A stretch of DNA of 40,064 nt, from positions 1 through 40,064 of the forward strand of contig CALUYV010000011.1 in assembly GCA_944325095.1 (NCBI GenBank). Direction: 5' to 3'. Of the stretch, positions 31,049-38,832 are shown in pieces (position 1 is the stretch's first letter; each line of letters starts with the position of its first letter). The position numbers and the translations under genes are program-made. The stretch comes from Candidatus Gastranaerophilales bacterium (GTDB lineage: Bacteria; Cyanobacteriota; Vampirovibrionia; Gastranaerophilales; Gastranaerophilaceae). The notes under the pieces were generated by a model, which saw only the letters and a list, made by a program, of their open reading frames with translations, made no database searches and was not told where the DNA came from.

Positions 31049-31615
31049 ATGAAAAAGAATTTGTCGTTTATTAGTATTATAAGTTTGCTGGCAGTTGGTT
31101 CTGCTGTAATTGCAATGACTCTTGGAGTTGAGCCGCCTGCAAGTTATATCAATAACCTGAAAACCTGTAAAGCAAGCACCAAAACAATAAAAAATGCTGC
31201 AGTCAGTGTATATACAATTAAAGGCAAAACCGCAGACGGCAGATGTGAAGTTGTTCTGTCAAGTTATACAAATTTTGCGGATAAAAAAGTGTATGAAAAT
31301 TTCAAGGCATTTGCACTCAGCATGAGTAAATCTTTCGGAAAAGAAATAAATGAAAGCAATATTCCGACTCAGGCACAAATGATTGAAGCAGGCAAAAAAG
31401 AAACTCAGGTAACTTCATGTAAATTTACTCAGGAACAAATTGACGCACTCTATGAGGCTTATCAAAAACATGACGGAAAAAATAATTGTTCTTCGTCTGA
31501 TAAAGGTGGTGTAAACTGTAAATTTAGTACAGCTAATATGAGTTCTTATGATAAATTGATGATGAACTACTCAATGGGCACCTGTACAACTACCGAGCCT
31601 TATAACTCAAAATAA
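31049..31615 (+). CDS. Cys-rich secreted protein (6 mature cysteines)
   Basis: Product of 188 aa. It starts MKKNLSFISIISLLAVGSAVIA, a signal peptide, with GGAG about 9 nt upstream. The same frame is open to an ATG at 31001 inside the preceding gene, but that would bury the signal peptide and is rejected. Six Cys follow (KTC, GRC, TSC, NNC, VNC, GTC). CKFTQEQIDALYEAYQ matches the C-x-F-T-x-E core of the preceding protein, suggesting divergent paralogues. It is followed by a hairpin terminator. The role is unknown; periplasmic or extracellular. Confidence 0.8.
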   Translation: MKKNLSFISIISLLAVGSAVIAMTLGVEPPASYINNLKTCKASTKTIKNAAVSVYTIKGKTADGRCEVVLSSYTNFADKKVYENFKAFALSMSKSFGKEINESNIPTQAQMIEAGKKETQVTSCKFTQEQIDALYEAYQKHDGKNNCSSSDKGGVNCKFSTANMSSYDKLMMNYSMGTCTTTEPYNSK

Positions 31616-31636
31616 TAAATTTCATATTCAAATATT

Positions 31637-31674
31637 AAAAACCTGCTTCAATTTTATATTTGAGGCAGGTTTTT
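31637..31674. terminator. intrinsic terminator
   Basis: AAAAACCTGC pairs with GCAGGTTTTT, the stem extended by TTCAA/TTTGA with a mismatch. It ends the Cys-rich pair and may also serve the convergent gene at 31700. Confidence 0.85.
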
Positions 31675-31699
31675 GTAATAGAAAAATTTTTTAACCGTA

Positions 31700-32077
31700 T
31701 TAATCTTTCTTTTCCATAAGTTCTAACAGTGCTGAACTTTTTTTACGAGAAATACTGTCAAGCACTCCTTCTTCTGAAATCGCATGTGTTTTTAATTCAA
31801 TATGGTTTGTTTTTTCAGGTTTTATGAACATTAGTATTTTATCAAGAAAATTTTTCGGACGTTTTTCGATATCTGTAACTTTCAATTTATATTGAATTGT
31901 TTTGTTGTCCCTGCTGCTGAAAAATGCATCTACCGCTAATGTTGCATTATATTTTTCTCCGAATTTCTTAACAGGCGGGGTTTCGAGTAATCTGTCAAAT
32001 ATGTGCTGCGGCAGATTTGCATCTTTGTAAAATTTCCCGAATGAAGTTGAATTGTTATTAATTTGTTGTACTTGCAT
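31700..32077 (-). CDS. small hypothetical protein with N-terminal S-F-G motif
   Basis: Product of 125 aa beginning MQVQQINNNSTSFGKF; the SFG at 12-14 matches the recurrent motif. PPVKKFGEKYNATLAVDAFF followed by YKLKV aligns by eye with AFNEFFKKYDVDMFIGSK...YMILK in the 17959-18525 protein, so both probably share a small alpha/beta domain. FLDKILMFIKPEK follows, then a charged end. There is no signal peptide. The ribosome site is AAAGGA, 8-9 nt from the ATG. Upstream (TTTACA ... GGGGTATAAT) looks like a promoter but not like the AGCAAAAT element. Confidence 0.72.
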   Translation of the reverse strand: MQVQQINNNSTSFGKFYKDANLPQHIFDRLLETPPVKKFGEKYNATLAVDAFFSSRDNKTIQYKLKVTDIEKRPKNFLDKILMFIKPEKTNHIELKTHAISEEGVLDSISRKKSSALLELMEKKD

Positions 32078-32280
32078 AAATGTGTCCTTTCAAACTGACT
32101 GTAATAATGGTAACATTGATATTATACCCCAAATATAATTTGTAAATAGTTTTCTGGTTTTAAAAATATTATGTAAATAAATGTAAACTTGATTATAATC
32201 GCATAGCAATTTATGAAATAAAAAATATTTAATTACTATATAAATAATATGTGCTTAAACCCAGAAAGGAGATATAACTT

Positions 32281-33090
32281 ATGACCAACTATATTAATGG
32301 CTTTCTTGCAGGCATGGGTGATTCAGTTACAGATAAAGAATATCAGCAAACATTGAATGCTCAAGCCGCAGAGATTTTGGGCGATAAAACAAGTATTTCT
32401 GCAAAGAATTTGAAAAAGACACCTTTATTTAGTGAGGCATACAAAAAACTTGATGCAGAAGGTCAAAAAAGGTTTGATTCATTGTTGAATTTAGACGGTG
32501 ATTCCAAAAATGTGAGCGAAAAAGAACTCAAAACGCTTTTAACTCTTTTAGATGCGGATTTAACAACCGGTGCTAATAATGAGGAAGTTTTCTTGATGGA
32601 TAATAAAGTTTCGACAGGAAAAACCGGCGGAATTTATCAGGCTACAGATAAAGAAATTCAATATGTTTATGACAATACAAAAACAAGAGCCGAACAGCAG
32701 GCTGAAGAGGTTGCAAAACTAAAAGCCGCTGCCGAAAAGCAAAAGGCTAATGCCGAAAAATTGGAAAATGTTAATAATGAAATTAATAAAATGGATACAT
32801 CAACCGGCTCCGGTTTAACAAAGGCCCTGAACTATATCGGTGAAAATATCAGCTGGGGAAGTTCGGAAGGGTTAAAAATGTATGACAGTGCAATCAATAA
32901 TCTGTTCAAAGACCAGCTGGAAGATGTCGGAACATATCGTGACGGCGGTTCAAGAATTTATACATTGAAAGACGGAACAACTATTTTTCATGATAATAAA
33001 TTGTTCGGAGCAGAAAACGGCTTTGTTACAATAACAAGACCTGACGGTTCGGTCGAAAAATACAACCCTCAGGGTGAAAAAGTCGAGTAA
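32281..33090 (+). CDS. hypothetical protein with degenerate EF-hand-like segment and coiled coil
   Basis: Product of 269 aa, not recognised. Residues about 65-95 (RFDSLLNLDGDSKNVSEKEL ... LLDADLTTG) look like a pair of degenerate EF-hands: Asp-x-Asp followed by a hydrophobic residue and Glu, with a one-residue insertion. A Lys/Glu/Ala coiled coil covers about 138-170. The C-terminus has beta-hairpin repeats (TYRDGGSRIYTLKDGTTIFHD, FVTITRPDGSVEKYNPQG). The N-terminus, MTNYINGFLAGMGDSV, resembles the start of the 37861 protein (MTDGIGNNIRHGLGF). No Sec signal is present. Very strong ribosome site (AGAAAGGAG). A terminator follows immediately. Confidence 0.75.
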   Translation: MTNYINGFLAGMGDSVTDKEYQQTLNAQAAEILGDKTSISAKNLKKTPLFSEAYKKLDAEGQKRFDSLLNLDGDSKNVSEKELKTLLTLLDADLTTGANNEEVFLMDNKVSTGKTGGIYQATDKEIQYVYDNTKTRAEQQAEEVAKLKAAAEKQKANAEKLENVNNEINKMDTSTGSGLTKALNYIGENISWGSSEGLKMYDSAINNLFKDQLEDVGTYRDGGSRIYTLKDGTTIFHDNKLFGAENGFVTITRPDGSVEKYNPQGEKVE

Positions 33091-33114
33091 AAGGCGGTTT
33101 TTCCGCCTTTTTTT
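33089..33114 (+). terminator. intrinsic terminator
   Basis: AAAAGGCGG, TTTTT loop, CCGCC followed by seven T. It begins at the stop codon of the 32281 gene. Confidence 0.9.
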
Positions 33115-33190
33115 ACAATAATTTCTCCTATGGTAAAATTAAATTGTAAAGTTAAAAGATATAATTTAATATTTTACTATAGGAGATTTT

Positions 33191-33652
33191 ATGGATTTTC
33201 AAATCAGGCTGATGCAGCCTAAAGACAAAGCAGAAGTTATTTCAATGATGGAAGTTTTTTATGCTTCAGATGCCGTCAGCACCAACGGCAGTCCCGAAAT
33301 TTTTGAAAAAGATTTTGATACCTGTACTGGCAATTCTCCATATTTGGAAGGGTATGTATTTTGCAGCTGTGATGTAATTCTGGGGTATGCAATGATTGCG
33401 AAAAGTTTTTCAACCGAATTTGGAAAACCGTGCATCTGGCTTGAAGATTTATATTTGAAAGAAGAATACCGCGGACAGGGTGTTATTCCAAAGTTTTTTG
33501 CATATATTGAAGCAGAATACAATGATTCAATTTTGAGGCTGGAAGTTGAAGATGAAAATCTGCATGCTGTTCATGTTTATAAAAAATGCGGATTCAGCAA
33601 ACTTCCTTATACCGAAATGAAAAAAGAAATATCACCGGCAGATATTTGCTGA
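33191..33652 (+). CDS. GNAT-family N-acetyltransferase
   Basis: Product of 153 aa with the GNAT fold. N-terminal strand-helix FQIRLMQPKDKAEVISMMEV, then IWLEDLYLKEEYRGQGVIPK containing the acetyl-CoA pyrophosphate loop (R/Q-x-x-G-x-G type, YRGQGV), then LRLEVEDENLHAVHVYKKCGF, the C-terminal motif that places the catalytic or structural Tyr. The substrate cannot be told. AGGAG lies 6 nt before the ATG. A 10-bp hairpin overlaps the stop. Confidence 0.92.
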   Translation: MDFQIRLMQPKDKAEVISMMEVFYASDAVSTNGSPEIFEKDFDTCTGNSPYLEGYVFCSCDVILGYAMIAKSFSTEFGKPCIWLEDLYLKEEYRGQGVIPKFFAYIEAEYNDSILRLEVEDENLHAVHVYKKCGFSKLPYTEMKKEISPADIC

Positions 33653-33662
33653 CCGGTGATAT
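33629..33662. terminator. hairpin overlapping the acetyltransferase stop codon
   Basis: ATATCACCGG pairs with CCGGTGATAT around a 14-nt loop containing the stop. A T-run begins about 10 nt later, so it is a less typical terminator, or an mRNA 3'-end structure. Confidence 0.55.
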
Positions 33663-33688
33663 TATCATTTTGTTTTTTTTATTCTCTT

Positions 33689-35134
33689 TTACACTTCAAG
33701 CGGTGCACCGATTCTGTGAATTCTTATGAAATTGGTTCTTCCTGAAATGAGTTTAGGTATTGAACCTGTAATAATGATTCTTTCATCTTTTTTGATATCG
33801 GTGTTACTTAAAATGAATTCGTCAATTTTAGACAGCAAATTACCGTCTAAAACAGTATCCCATTCTCTGTAACTTGAGAATATTCCCCACAGAAGATTTA
33901 ATCTGCGGCAGGTAGGCTCCATATCAGATATTGCCAGTATCGGAACCGGCGGTTTTATTTTGGAAATTAATCTTGGAGTGTATCCTGTATGGGTGAATGA
34001 TAAAATTGCTTTAGCATTCAAATCTTTTGCCATTTCAACGGCAGCATGTGCAATTGCCTGCGGCGACAGTTGATAATCAGGGTTAATTCCAAGAGGAACA
34101 GATGTTCTGCAAAGATTTGTATGTTCAACATTCTGTGCAATTTTATACATGGTTTTTACCGCAAGTACAGGGTATTTTCCTGCTGCAGTTTCTCCGGATA
34201 ACATGATTGCATCTGTTCCGTCAATTATGGCATTAGCAACATCGCTTGCTTCCGCTCTTGTCGGAACAGGCTCTTCCATCATTGATTCAAGCATCTGTGT
34301 TGCAACGATACAAACTTTTCTTTCCTGAGCAGCCTTTTTAACCAGTGATTTTTGAACAATAGGTACATCTTCCGGAGAAAGTTCAATTCCTAAATCTCCT
34401 CTTGCTACCATAATGCCGTCTGCAACTCTTAATATTGCATCAATATTATCTACAGCCTGCGGCTTTTCGATTTTGGCAATGACCGGAATGTTTCCGCCGA
34501 AGTCTTTTATATGTTTTTTTGCAAGTTCAATATCTTTTGCATCTCTTACAAATGAAAGTGCAATATAATCAGCGTTATTATCAACTGCAAATTTTATATA
34601 TTTTACATCCCTTTCAGTTACGGCTGACAGACTTTGTGCGGCAGTCGGAACATTGATGCCTTTTCTCGGCTTGATTTCTTTTCCGTATAAAACTTTTGTT
34701 TTTACTTTGTTTCCGATAATTTCCAGAACTTCAAGCCCGATTTTTCCGTCATCCAAAAGCACTTTATCTCCGGGATTAACATCTTTTGCAATTTCTGCAT
34801 AATCTACCGGAATTTCTGTTGCTTTGTCATATTGAGTTGACGGGGTAAGGATAATTACCATGTCTTTTTTTATTTCAAGCGGAGTTTCTATGTTCCCCAC
34901 TCTGATTTTCGGACCCTGAAGATCCACTACGACAGGTATAAATTTGTGAAGTTCCTTACTTGCATTTCTTATCATTGAAAAATAATGCTGATGCATGTCT
35001 TCTGTACCGTGAGATGTGTTCAGCCGGAACATGCATACCCCTGAATTAATCATTTCACGAATAGTTTTTTCGTCAGCGCATGCGGGGCCTAATGTCGCTA
35101 CAATCTTTGTTCTTACTAATTTTGAAAGTTCCAT
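33689..35134 (-). CDS. pyk: pyruvate kinase
   Basis: Product of 481 aa, full length for a bacterial pyruvate kinase without the extra C-terminal PEP-like domain. It has RTKIVATLGPA at the start, FRLNTSHG, the catalytic lysine in VIAKIEKPQAVDN, the metal/substrate segment VARGDLGIELSPEDVP, and the signature GTDAIMLSGETAAGKYP. It transfers phosphate from PEP to ADP in the last step of glycolysis. AGAGAGGA lies just before the ATG (spacing about 4). It stands alone, convergent with the acetyltransferase gene and divergent from an acyltransferase. Confidence 0.98.
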   Translation of the reverse strand: MELSKLVRTKIVATLGPACADEKTIREMINSGVCMFRLNTSHGTEDMHQHYFSMIRNASKELHKFIPVVVDLQGPKIRVGNIETPLEIKKDMVIILTPSTQYDKATEIPVDYAEIAKDVNPGDKVLLDDGKIGLEVLEIIGNKVKTKVLYGKEIKPRKGINVPTAAQSLSAVTERDVKYIKFAVDNNADYIALSFVRDAKDIELAKKHIKDFGGNIPVIAKIEKPQAVDNIDAILRVADGIMVARGDLGIELSPEDVPIVQKSLVKKAAQERKVCIVATQMLESMMEEPVPTRAEASDVANAIIDGTDAIMLSGETAAGKYPVLAVKTMYKIAQNVEHTNLCRTSVPLGINPDYQLSPQAIAHAAVEMAKDLNAKAILSFTHTGYTPRLISKIKPPVPILAISDMEPTCRRLNLLWGIFSSYREWDTVLDGNLLSKIDEFILSNTDIKKDERIIITGSIPKLISGRTNFIRIHRIGAPLEV

Positions 35135-35261
35135 AAATCCTCTCTTGCTATTTTATTTCAACTATACACACATAAATTATACATGAAAGAAAAAATTGTG
35201 ATTAAAAATATTTTAATTCTTATTGAAATAACGGAAATTTTGTAATATTTTACAAAAGAAA

Positions 35262-36338
35262 ATGAGATACTGTAATAAAATCAATTTATTAAAAGCACTA
35301 GCCATTCTGATTGTCGTTTCGGGCCATCTGGAATTTTCGCTTATTCCGATGTTTCCTCCGTATTCATTTCAGGTTGCTTTATTCTTTTTTATTTCCGGAA
35401 TGTTATTCAATGAAAAATATACGCTGGCAGAATTTATAAAAAGAAGATTTAAAACTTTGCTTATTCCTTATATATTGTATTCTGCCGCTTATTTAGGGAT
35501 AACTTTTTTGATAACCCCTGTTGTCGGAAAGTTCTGGGCGATGCCTGTTACATTAAAAAATGAGTTTTTGATGCCTTTTTTAACCGGACATCAAGTTGAT
35601 TTGATATCACCTTTGTGGTTTGTTCCTCAATTATTTATCAGTCTTGTTATTTACAAAATATTTGATTTTATAAAGTGTCGTACATTATTTAAAACAGTAT
35701 TTTTTGTTCTGCTTGCTTTAGTTGCAATTCAGTTGTCGCGTTTCAGTGATAATTTGTATGTTCTACTCTTGTTAAGAACAATGTTTTCTCTGTTTTTTAT
35801 ACATACCGGACACATTTACAAAACAAAAATTGAAGGAAAATACAATATTTTTACTCCTGAAATTTTCTGCGGAGTCGTAATTTTGCAGTCTTTATTATGG
35901 CTTACCAACAAAGATTTTACTGCCTCAGACGGAATAGGATTGAGTTATATTTTTGTCTGGGGTGAATTTGACAACTGGCTTGTGCCGATATTAACGAGTT
36001 TAACAGGCTTCTGGATGAGTTTGTTTATTATAGACATCTTATATGATAAAATTAAAAATTGGTCATTCTTGCATAAAATCGGACAGAACACCTATCATAT
36101 TATGGCGAATCACCTGTTGGTTTTTAATGTAATAACATATTCTCTTCTTGCATTAAACGGTATATCTTTTGATGTGAAAAATAATGCTGATATATACTGG
36201 TTTTATTTCCCTTTAAAAACTACCTATCTGTATTTTATTGCAGGGATTGTTATAACAACATATTTTGGTGAATTTTTAAAATTTCTGCACGGAAAAATAG
36301 AAAAATTTTGCGGGCGGAAAGTCAAATTTCTAAATTAA
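35262..36338 (+). CDS. membrane acyltransferase of the acyltransferase-3 (OafA/WecH/NolL-like) family
   Basis: Product of 358 aa with about ten TM helices. The N-terminal CNKINLLKALAILIVVSGHL carries the His conserved in this family, followed by FPPYSFQVALFFFISGMLF and EFIKRRFKTLLIPYILY, both typical. It should acetylate a glycan or other cell-surface acceptor from acetyl-CoA. The ATG has no ribosome site, and the upstream sequence is AT-rich with TAATAT about 17 nt away. It is flanked by unrelated genes; the nearest glycosyltransferase genes are far away in the window. Confidence 0.9.
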   Translation: MRYCNKINLLKALAILIVVSGHLEFSLIPMFPPYSFQVALFFFISGMLFNEKYTLAEFIKRRFKTLLIPYILYSAAYLGITFLITPVVGKFWAMPVTLKNEFLMPFLTGHQVDLISPLWFVPQLFISLVIYKIFDFIKCRTLFKTVFFVLLALVAIQLSRFSDNLYVLLLLRTMFSLFFIHTGHIYKTKIEGKYNIFTPEIFCGVVILQSLLWLTNKDFTASDGIGLSYIFVWGEFDNWLVPILTSLTGFWMSLFIIDILYDKIKNWSFLHKIGQNTYHIMANHLLVFNVITYSLLALNGISFDVKNNADIYWFYFPLKTTYLYFIAGIVITTYFGEFLKFLHGKIEKFCGRKVKFLN

Positions 36339-36369
36339 AATAAATAGAATTCGGAAAATAATTGCAGGC

Positions 36370-36399
36370 TTGACAACACATATTTTAGCGTTGTATCAT
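36370..36399 (+). promoter_or_regulatory. sigma-70-type promoter of the 36432 gene
   Basis: TTGACA (36370-36375), 18-bp spacer, TATCAT (36394-36399), about 33 nt before the ATG, with GAGAGGA as ribosome site. Confidence 0.6.
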
Positions 36400-36431
36400 T
36401 CGTTCATATCAGATTTGAGAGGATTTTAATT

Positions 36432-37010
36432 ATGCAGATATCACCAGTTTCTTTTACAGGATGTCCTGTAAAATTTGTAAAAAGAGAACCTATGAAGTCT
36501 TCGTTTATATCTTATGTTACAGATGCCGTATCGAACAAATTGAACGGTTATACACCGGTTGTTCTTAAAGAAAAAGATAAAAAAGGCAATATAGTTCCGA
36601 TAATAAACGGAGATCCTGATACCGGCAAAATCGGCAGGAAATTTATAAATTGGATTAAAAAAGAAGAAAAAGATTATGCACAAAAGACATCAATTTTAAC
36701 CCATTCCGGTATAAATGTCCGTAAATATACAGATATATCAACTCAAAAACCTATATATAAAGTTGTTGAAAATGATGAAGTTCGATTCAGCACCTTATAT
36801 AAAGAGGGTAAAGTTAATATGATTGAACAATACGACAAGAAAAAGGCATTTTTTGACGGATATAATATTTATTCCAGAAATTCTGAAGGTAAACTTCAAA
36901 AAACATACTCCGGTACTTACATGGATTCAAGACAACTTCGTGAATCTGCAGGATTAGATCCGGATCCGTTCACTCCGAATGCGGAAAATATATGGAATAA
37001 TAAGGTATAA
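36432..37010 (+). CDS. hypothetical protein with N-terminal V-S-F-T-G motif
   Basis: Product of 192 aa starting MQISPVSFTGCPVKF; VSFTG at 6-10 is the clearest example of the recurrent N-terminal motif. The rest is soluble and basic, mixing helices (FIGR-like KIGRKFINWIKKEEKDY) with beta-hairpin repeats (KPIYKVVENDEVRFSTLYKE, KVNMIEQYDKKKAFFDGYN). No catalytic motif is evident and no hydrophobic signal is present. AGAGGA lies about 9 nt before the ATG. It is followed by another F-T-G protein gene that has its own promoter-like element. Confidence 0.75.
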   Translation: MQISPVSFTGCPVKFVKREPMKSSFISYVTDAVSNKLNGYTPVVLKEKDKKGNIVPIINGDPDTGKIGRKFINWIKKEEKDYAQKTSILTHSGINVRKYTDISTQKPIYKVVENDEVRFSTLYKEGKVNMIEQYDKKKAFFDGYNIYSRNSEGKLQKTYSGTYMDSRQLRESAGLDPDPFTPNAENIWNNKV

Positions 37011-37097
37011 CGTTAAGATGCTTTCCGGTTCTGGTTTTGTGAAAAAGTTATTCGGGTTGTAAAAATCCGGTATCTTTCTTTTTTGTTTGTCTTAAAT

Positions 37098-37126
37098 GGC
37101 AAAAAGATTTTTTACGGGTTTTTATT
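37098..37126 (+). promoter_or_regulatory. shared AGCAAAA promoter-like element (copy G), leaderless geometry
   Basis: GGCAAAAAGATTTTTTAC followed by GGGTTTTTATT. Its first base lies 34 nt before the ATG at 37132, as in copies B and D. It overlaps an in-frame upstream ATG (37096), so that ATG is not the start of the gene. Confidence 0.65.
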
Positions 37127-37131
37127 GTTAT

Positions 37132-37746
37132 ATGAATAATGTAAATTTCACCGGAATAAATATTTCTAATGCTGATGTTTTAAACCACAAACTCAGTATC
37201 TACAGACTTACCGAAAAAGATAAACCTTATTTGAAACAATTAAAATCCCGTATTGATTTGAAAAATTTATTTCCCAATATAAATGATGATGAGTACCGGA
37301 TATATGATGCGATATTAAAGCGAGCGTTTGATAATGCTCTGGTGTCCGGTAAAAATGGGATGCTGCTTGCTTGTGATAATATCCCGTGCGGTATTATGGT
37401 GAATAGCAGGGAAAGAAATATGAAATTACTTGATTACATTTGTACTTGGCCTGTTGTAGCTGATAAAAAGGCTCCGTTTGGCGCGCAAACTCTTTTTGTA
37501 CAGATGTTCAAAGATTTTCTTGAAACCGGAGAAAACAATATTGTACTTTATGCCACACGGTTTGGAAGTGCTATTTCAAAATATCTGCGTCTCGGATTTA
37601 AATCTTATGGCGGTGACGGACACACCGAAATTATGCGGATTGGAAGGAACTCTGTGATAGACAGTTATAATAAGCTTAAAGAAAAGATTAACCTTGTCCC
37701 TGCTGCTATTTCTGCCGATTTAGATTTGTTCAATTTTTTAAAATAA
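37132..37746 (+). CDS. GNAT-like protein with N-terminal V-N-F-T-G motif
   Basis: Product of 204 aa starting MNNVNFTGINISNADV; the motif sits at 4-8. The body resembles a GNAT acetyltransferase fold: YRLTEKDKPYLKQLKSRI, then GMLLACDNIPCGIMVNSRE, LLDYICTWPVVADKKAPFGA (a possible CoA-loop region, not canonical), and NIVLYATRFGSAISKYLRLGFKSYG, which matches the last strand-helix unit of the fold. The CoA-binding loop is unusual, so activity is uncertain. The frame extends to an ATG at 37096, but those codons are the promoter-like element itself and no ribosome site precedes it. Monocistronic. Confidence 0.7.
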   Translation: MNNVNFTGINISNADVLNHKLSIYRLTEKDKPYLKQLKSRIDLKNLFPNINDDEYRIYDAILKRAFDNALVSGKNGMLLACDNIPCGIMVNSRERNMKLLDYICTWPVVADKKAPFGAQTLFVQMFKDFLETGENNIVLYATRFGSAISKYLRLGFKSYGGDGHTEIMRIGRNSVIDSYNKLKEKINLVPAAISADLDLFNFLK

Positions 37747-37860
37747 TAAAATCCAAATATGTATTATTTGTAACGAATGTAACAAATATTTTTTAAATTG
37801 AAATTTATAAAAAAAATAATTCTTTATTCTTGTAGTATTATAATAAAATGAGGATTTGAC

Positions 37861-38277
37861 ATGACAGATGGTATTGGCAATAATATAAGGCATGGTTTAG
37901 GTTTTAATGCTGTTTCTGATGAAAACCAGAGGTATATAGACAAAGAACAGTTGAAAAAATATGATGAAAAGAATTTTTCTAAGTTTGAACCTTTATTTAA
38001 CTATTTTGATAAGATAGATAATAAAAAGTTTGCAAATGACGGAAAAATTGATTTGAGAACATTTGCATCATTTGATGCTTATTCTATGCTTATGGAAGAC
38101 GGTGAAACCAATCTTTCTCCGCGCGGGTATTATGAAGTTTTTGATGCTTTCGACTCGTCCGGCATAAACGAAGAAAGTGTTGCAAAAATTTGTAAAGAAA
38201 CCGGCACGACAAGAGAAACAGTAATTGATTTTATTAAAAGTTTATTCAAAATACAGCAGCAAAATGCCGGAGAATAA
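37861..38277 (+). CDS. small acidic hypothetical protein, EF-hand-like segments
   Basis: Product of 138 aa, acidic. It begins MTDGIGNNIRHGLGF, similar in style to the 32281 protein. The middle has Asp/Asn-rich loops before hydrophobic and acidic residues (FDKIDNKKFANDGKIDLRTF, MEDGETNLSPRGYYEVFDAF), suggesting degenerate calcium-binding hands. No signal peptide. GAGGA lies 8 nt before the ATG and TATAAT about 20 nt upstream. Its last 32 bases overlap the end of the convergent kinase-like gene, so the two transcripts are complementary at their 3' ends. Confidence 0.75.
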   Translation: MTDGIGNNIRHGLGFNAVSDENQRYIDKEQLKKYDEKNFSKFEPLFNYFDKIDNKKFANDGKIDLRTFASFDAYSMLMEDGETNLSPRGYYEVFDAFDSSGINEESVAKICKETGTTRETVIDFIKSLFKIQQQNAGE

Positions 38278-38827
38278 GTTTTTTTATTTTCCCAAATAGT
38301 GCATGGAATATTGTTTTGTATTTTGCACATTCAGGATCTAAAAGATAAAGTTTGCCGTCTTTTGATATTCCTATCTGGTTTATGTCACCGTCATAAATAT
38401 CATAAGTGCGATACCCTTTTTTTCTTATGTTTTCCTTTACTATTTCTACAAAACCATCGGAAAGTCCGTGCTGGTATAACTTTTCTTCTAAATAACAATG
38501 AACTTTTCCGCTTTTTATATGCTCATATACAGGAACATCAAAACTTTCAGCAGGTCTGTTCATAGGAAAATGATTGCCCAGTGTCAATTTTAATATTTTT
38601 CCGTCCGGAGTATCAAAAACAAATGCACTGCTTCCTTTACACAGATATTTTGCAACCGGTTTTTCTGCGATTTCACTGTTTTTAGAAATTTCTTTTATAA
38701 AAATGTCTGTCATTTTTATATTTTCAGGATTAGTTTTTCGAAGATTTTGCAAAACATTTATAAGCCGGCTCGAATCTGCCGCCTTAAATGTTTGAGTCGT
38801 GTATTTATCTTGTACGGAAATCTTCAT
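38246..38827 (-). CDS. minimal protein-kinase-fold-like protein with T-F-K-A motif
   Basis: Product of 193 aa. Residues 10-16 (TTQTFKA) carry the recurrent N-terminal motif. Then kinase-like landmarks: a Gly-loop-like LCKGSSAFVFDTPDGKILKLT (62-82, Lys80), an acidic residue in VYEHIKSG (Glu102), a catalytic-loop-like IYDGDINQIGIS (Asp148, Asn150) and LYLLDPEC (Asp164), as in small kinase-like enzymes with D-x-N-x-IG and DPE. At under 200 residues the C-lobe is much reduced, so it may be a pseudokinase or a small-molecule kinase. The C-terminus is basic and hydrophobic (KIKKLILRHFAAVF). It has leaderless geometry after the shared promoter element and overlaps the 37861 gene by 32 bp. Confidence 0.7.
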   Translation of the reverse strand: MKISVQDKYTTQTFKAADSSRLINVLQNLRKTNPENIKMTDIFIKEISKNSEIAEKPVAKYLCKGSSAFVFDTPDGKILKLTLGNHFPMNRPAESFDVPVYEHIKSGKVHCYLEEKLYQHGLSDGFVEIVKENIRKKGYRTYDIYDGDINQIGISKDGKLYLLDPECAKYKTIFHALFGKIKKLILRHFAAVF

Positions 38828-38832
38828 ATCAT

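Noticed and set aside
37096-37131. An upstream in-frame ATG extending the 37132 protein by 12 residues (MAKRFFTGFYCY), itself containing F-F-T-G
   Set aside because: The same bases match the shared promoter-like element at fixed spacing to the ATG at 37132, no ribosome site precedes 37096, and starting at 37132 puts VNFTG at the same place as in the neighbouring 36432 protein.
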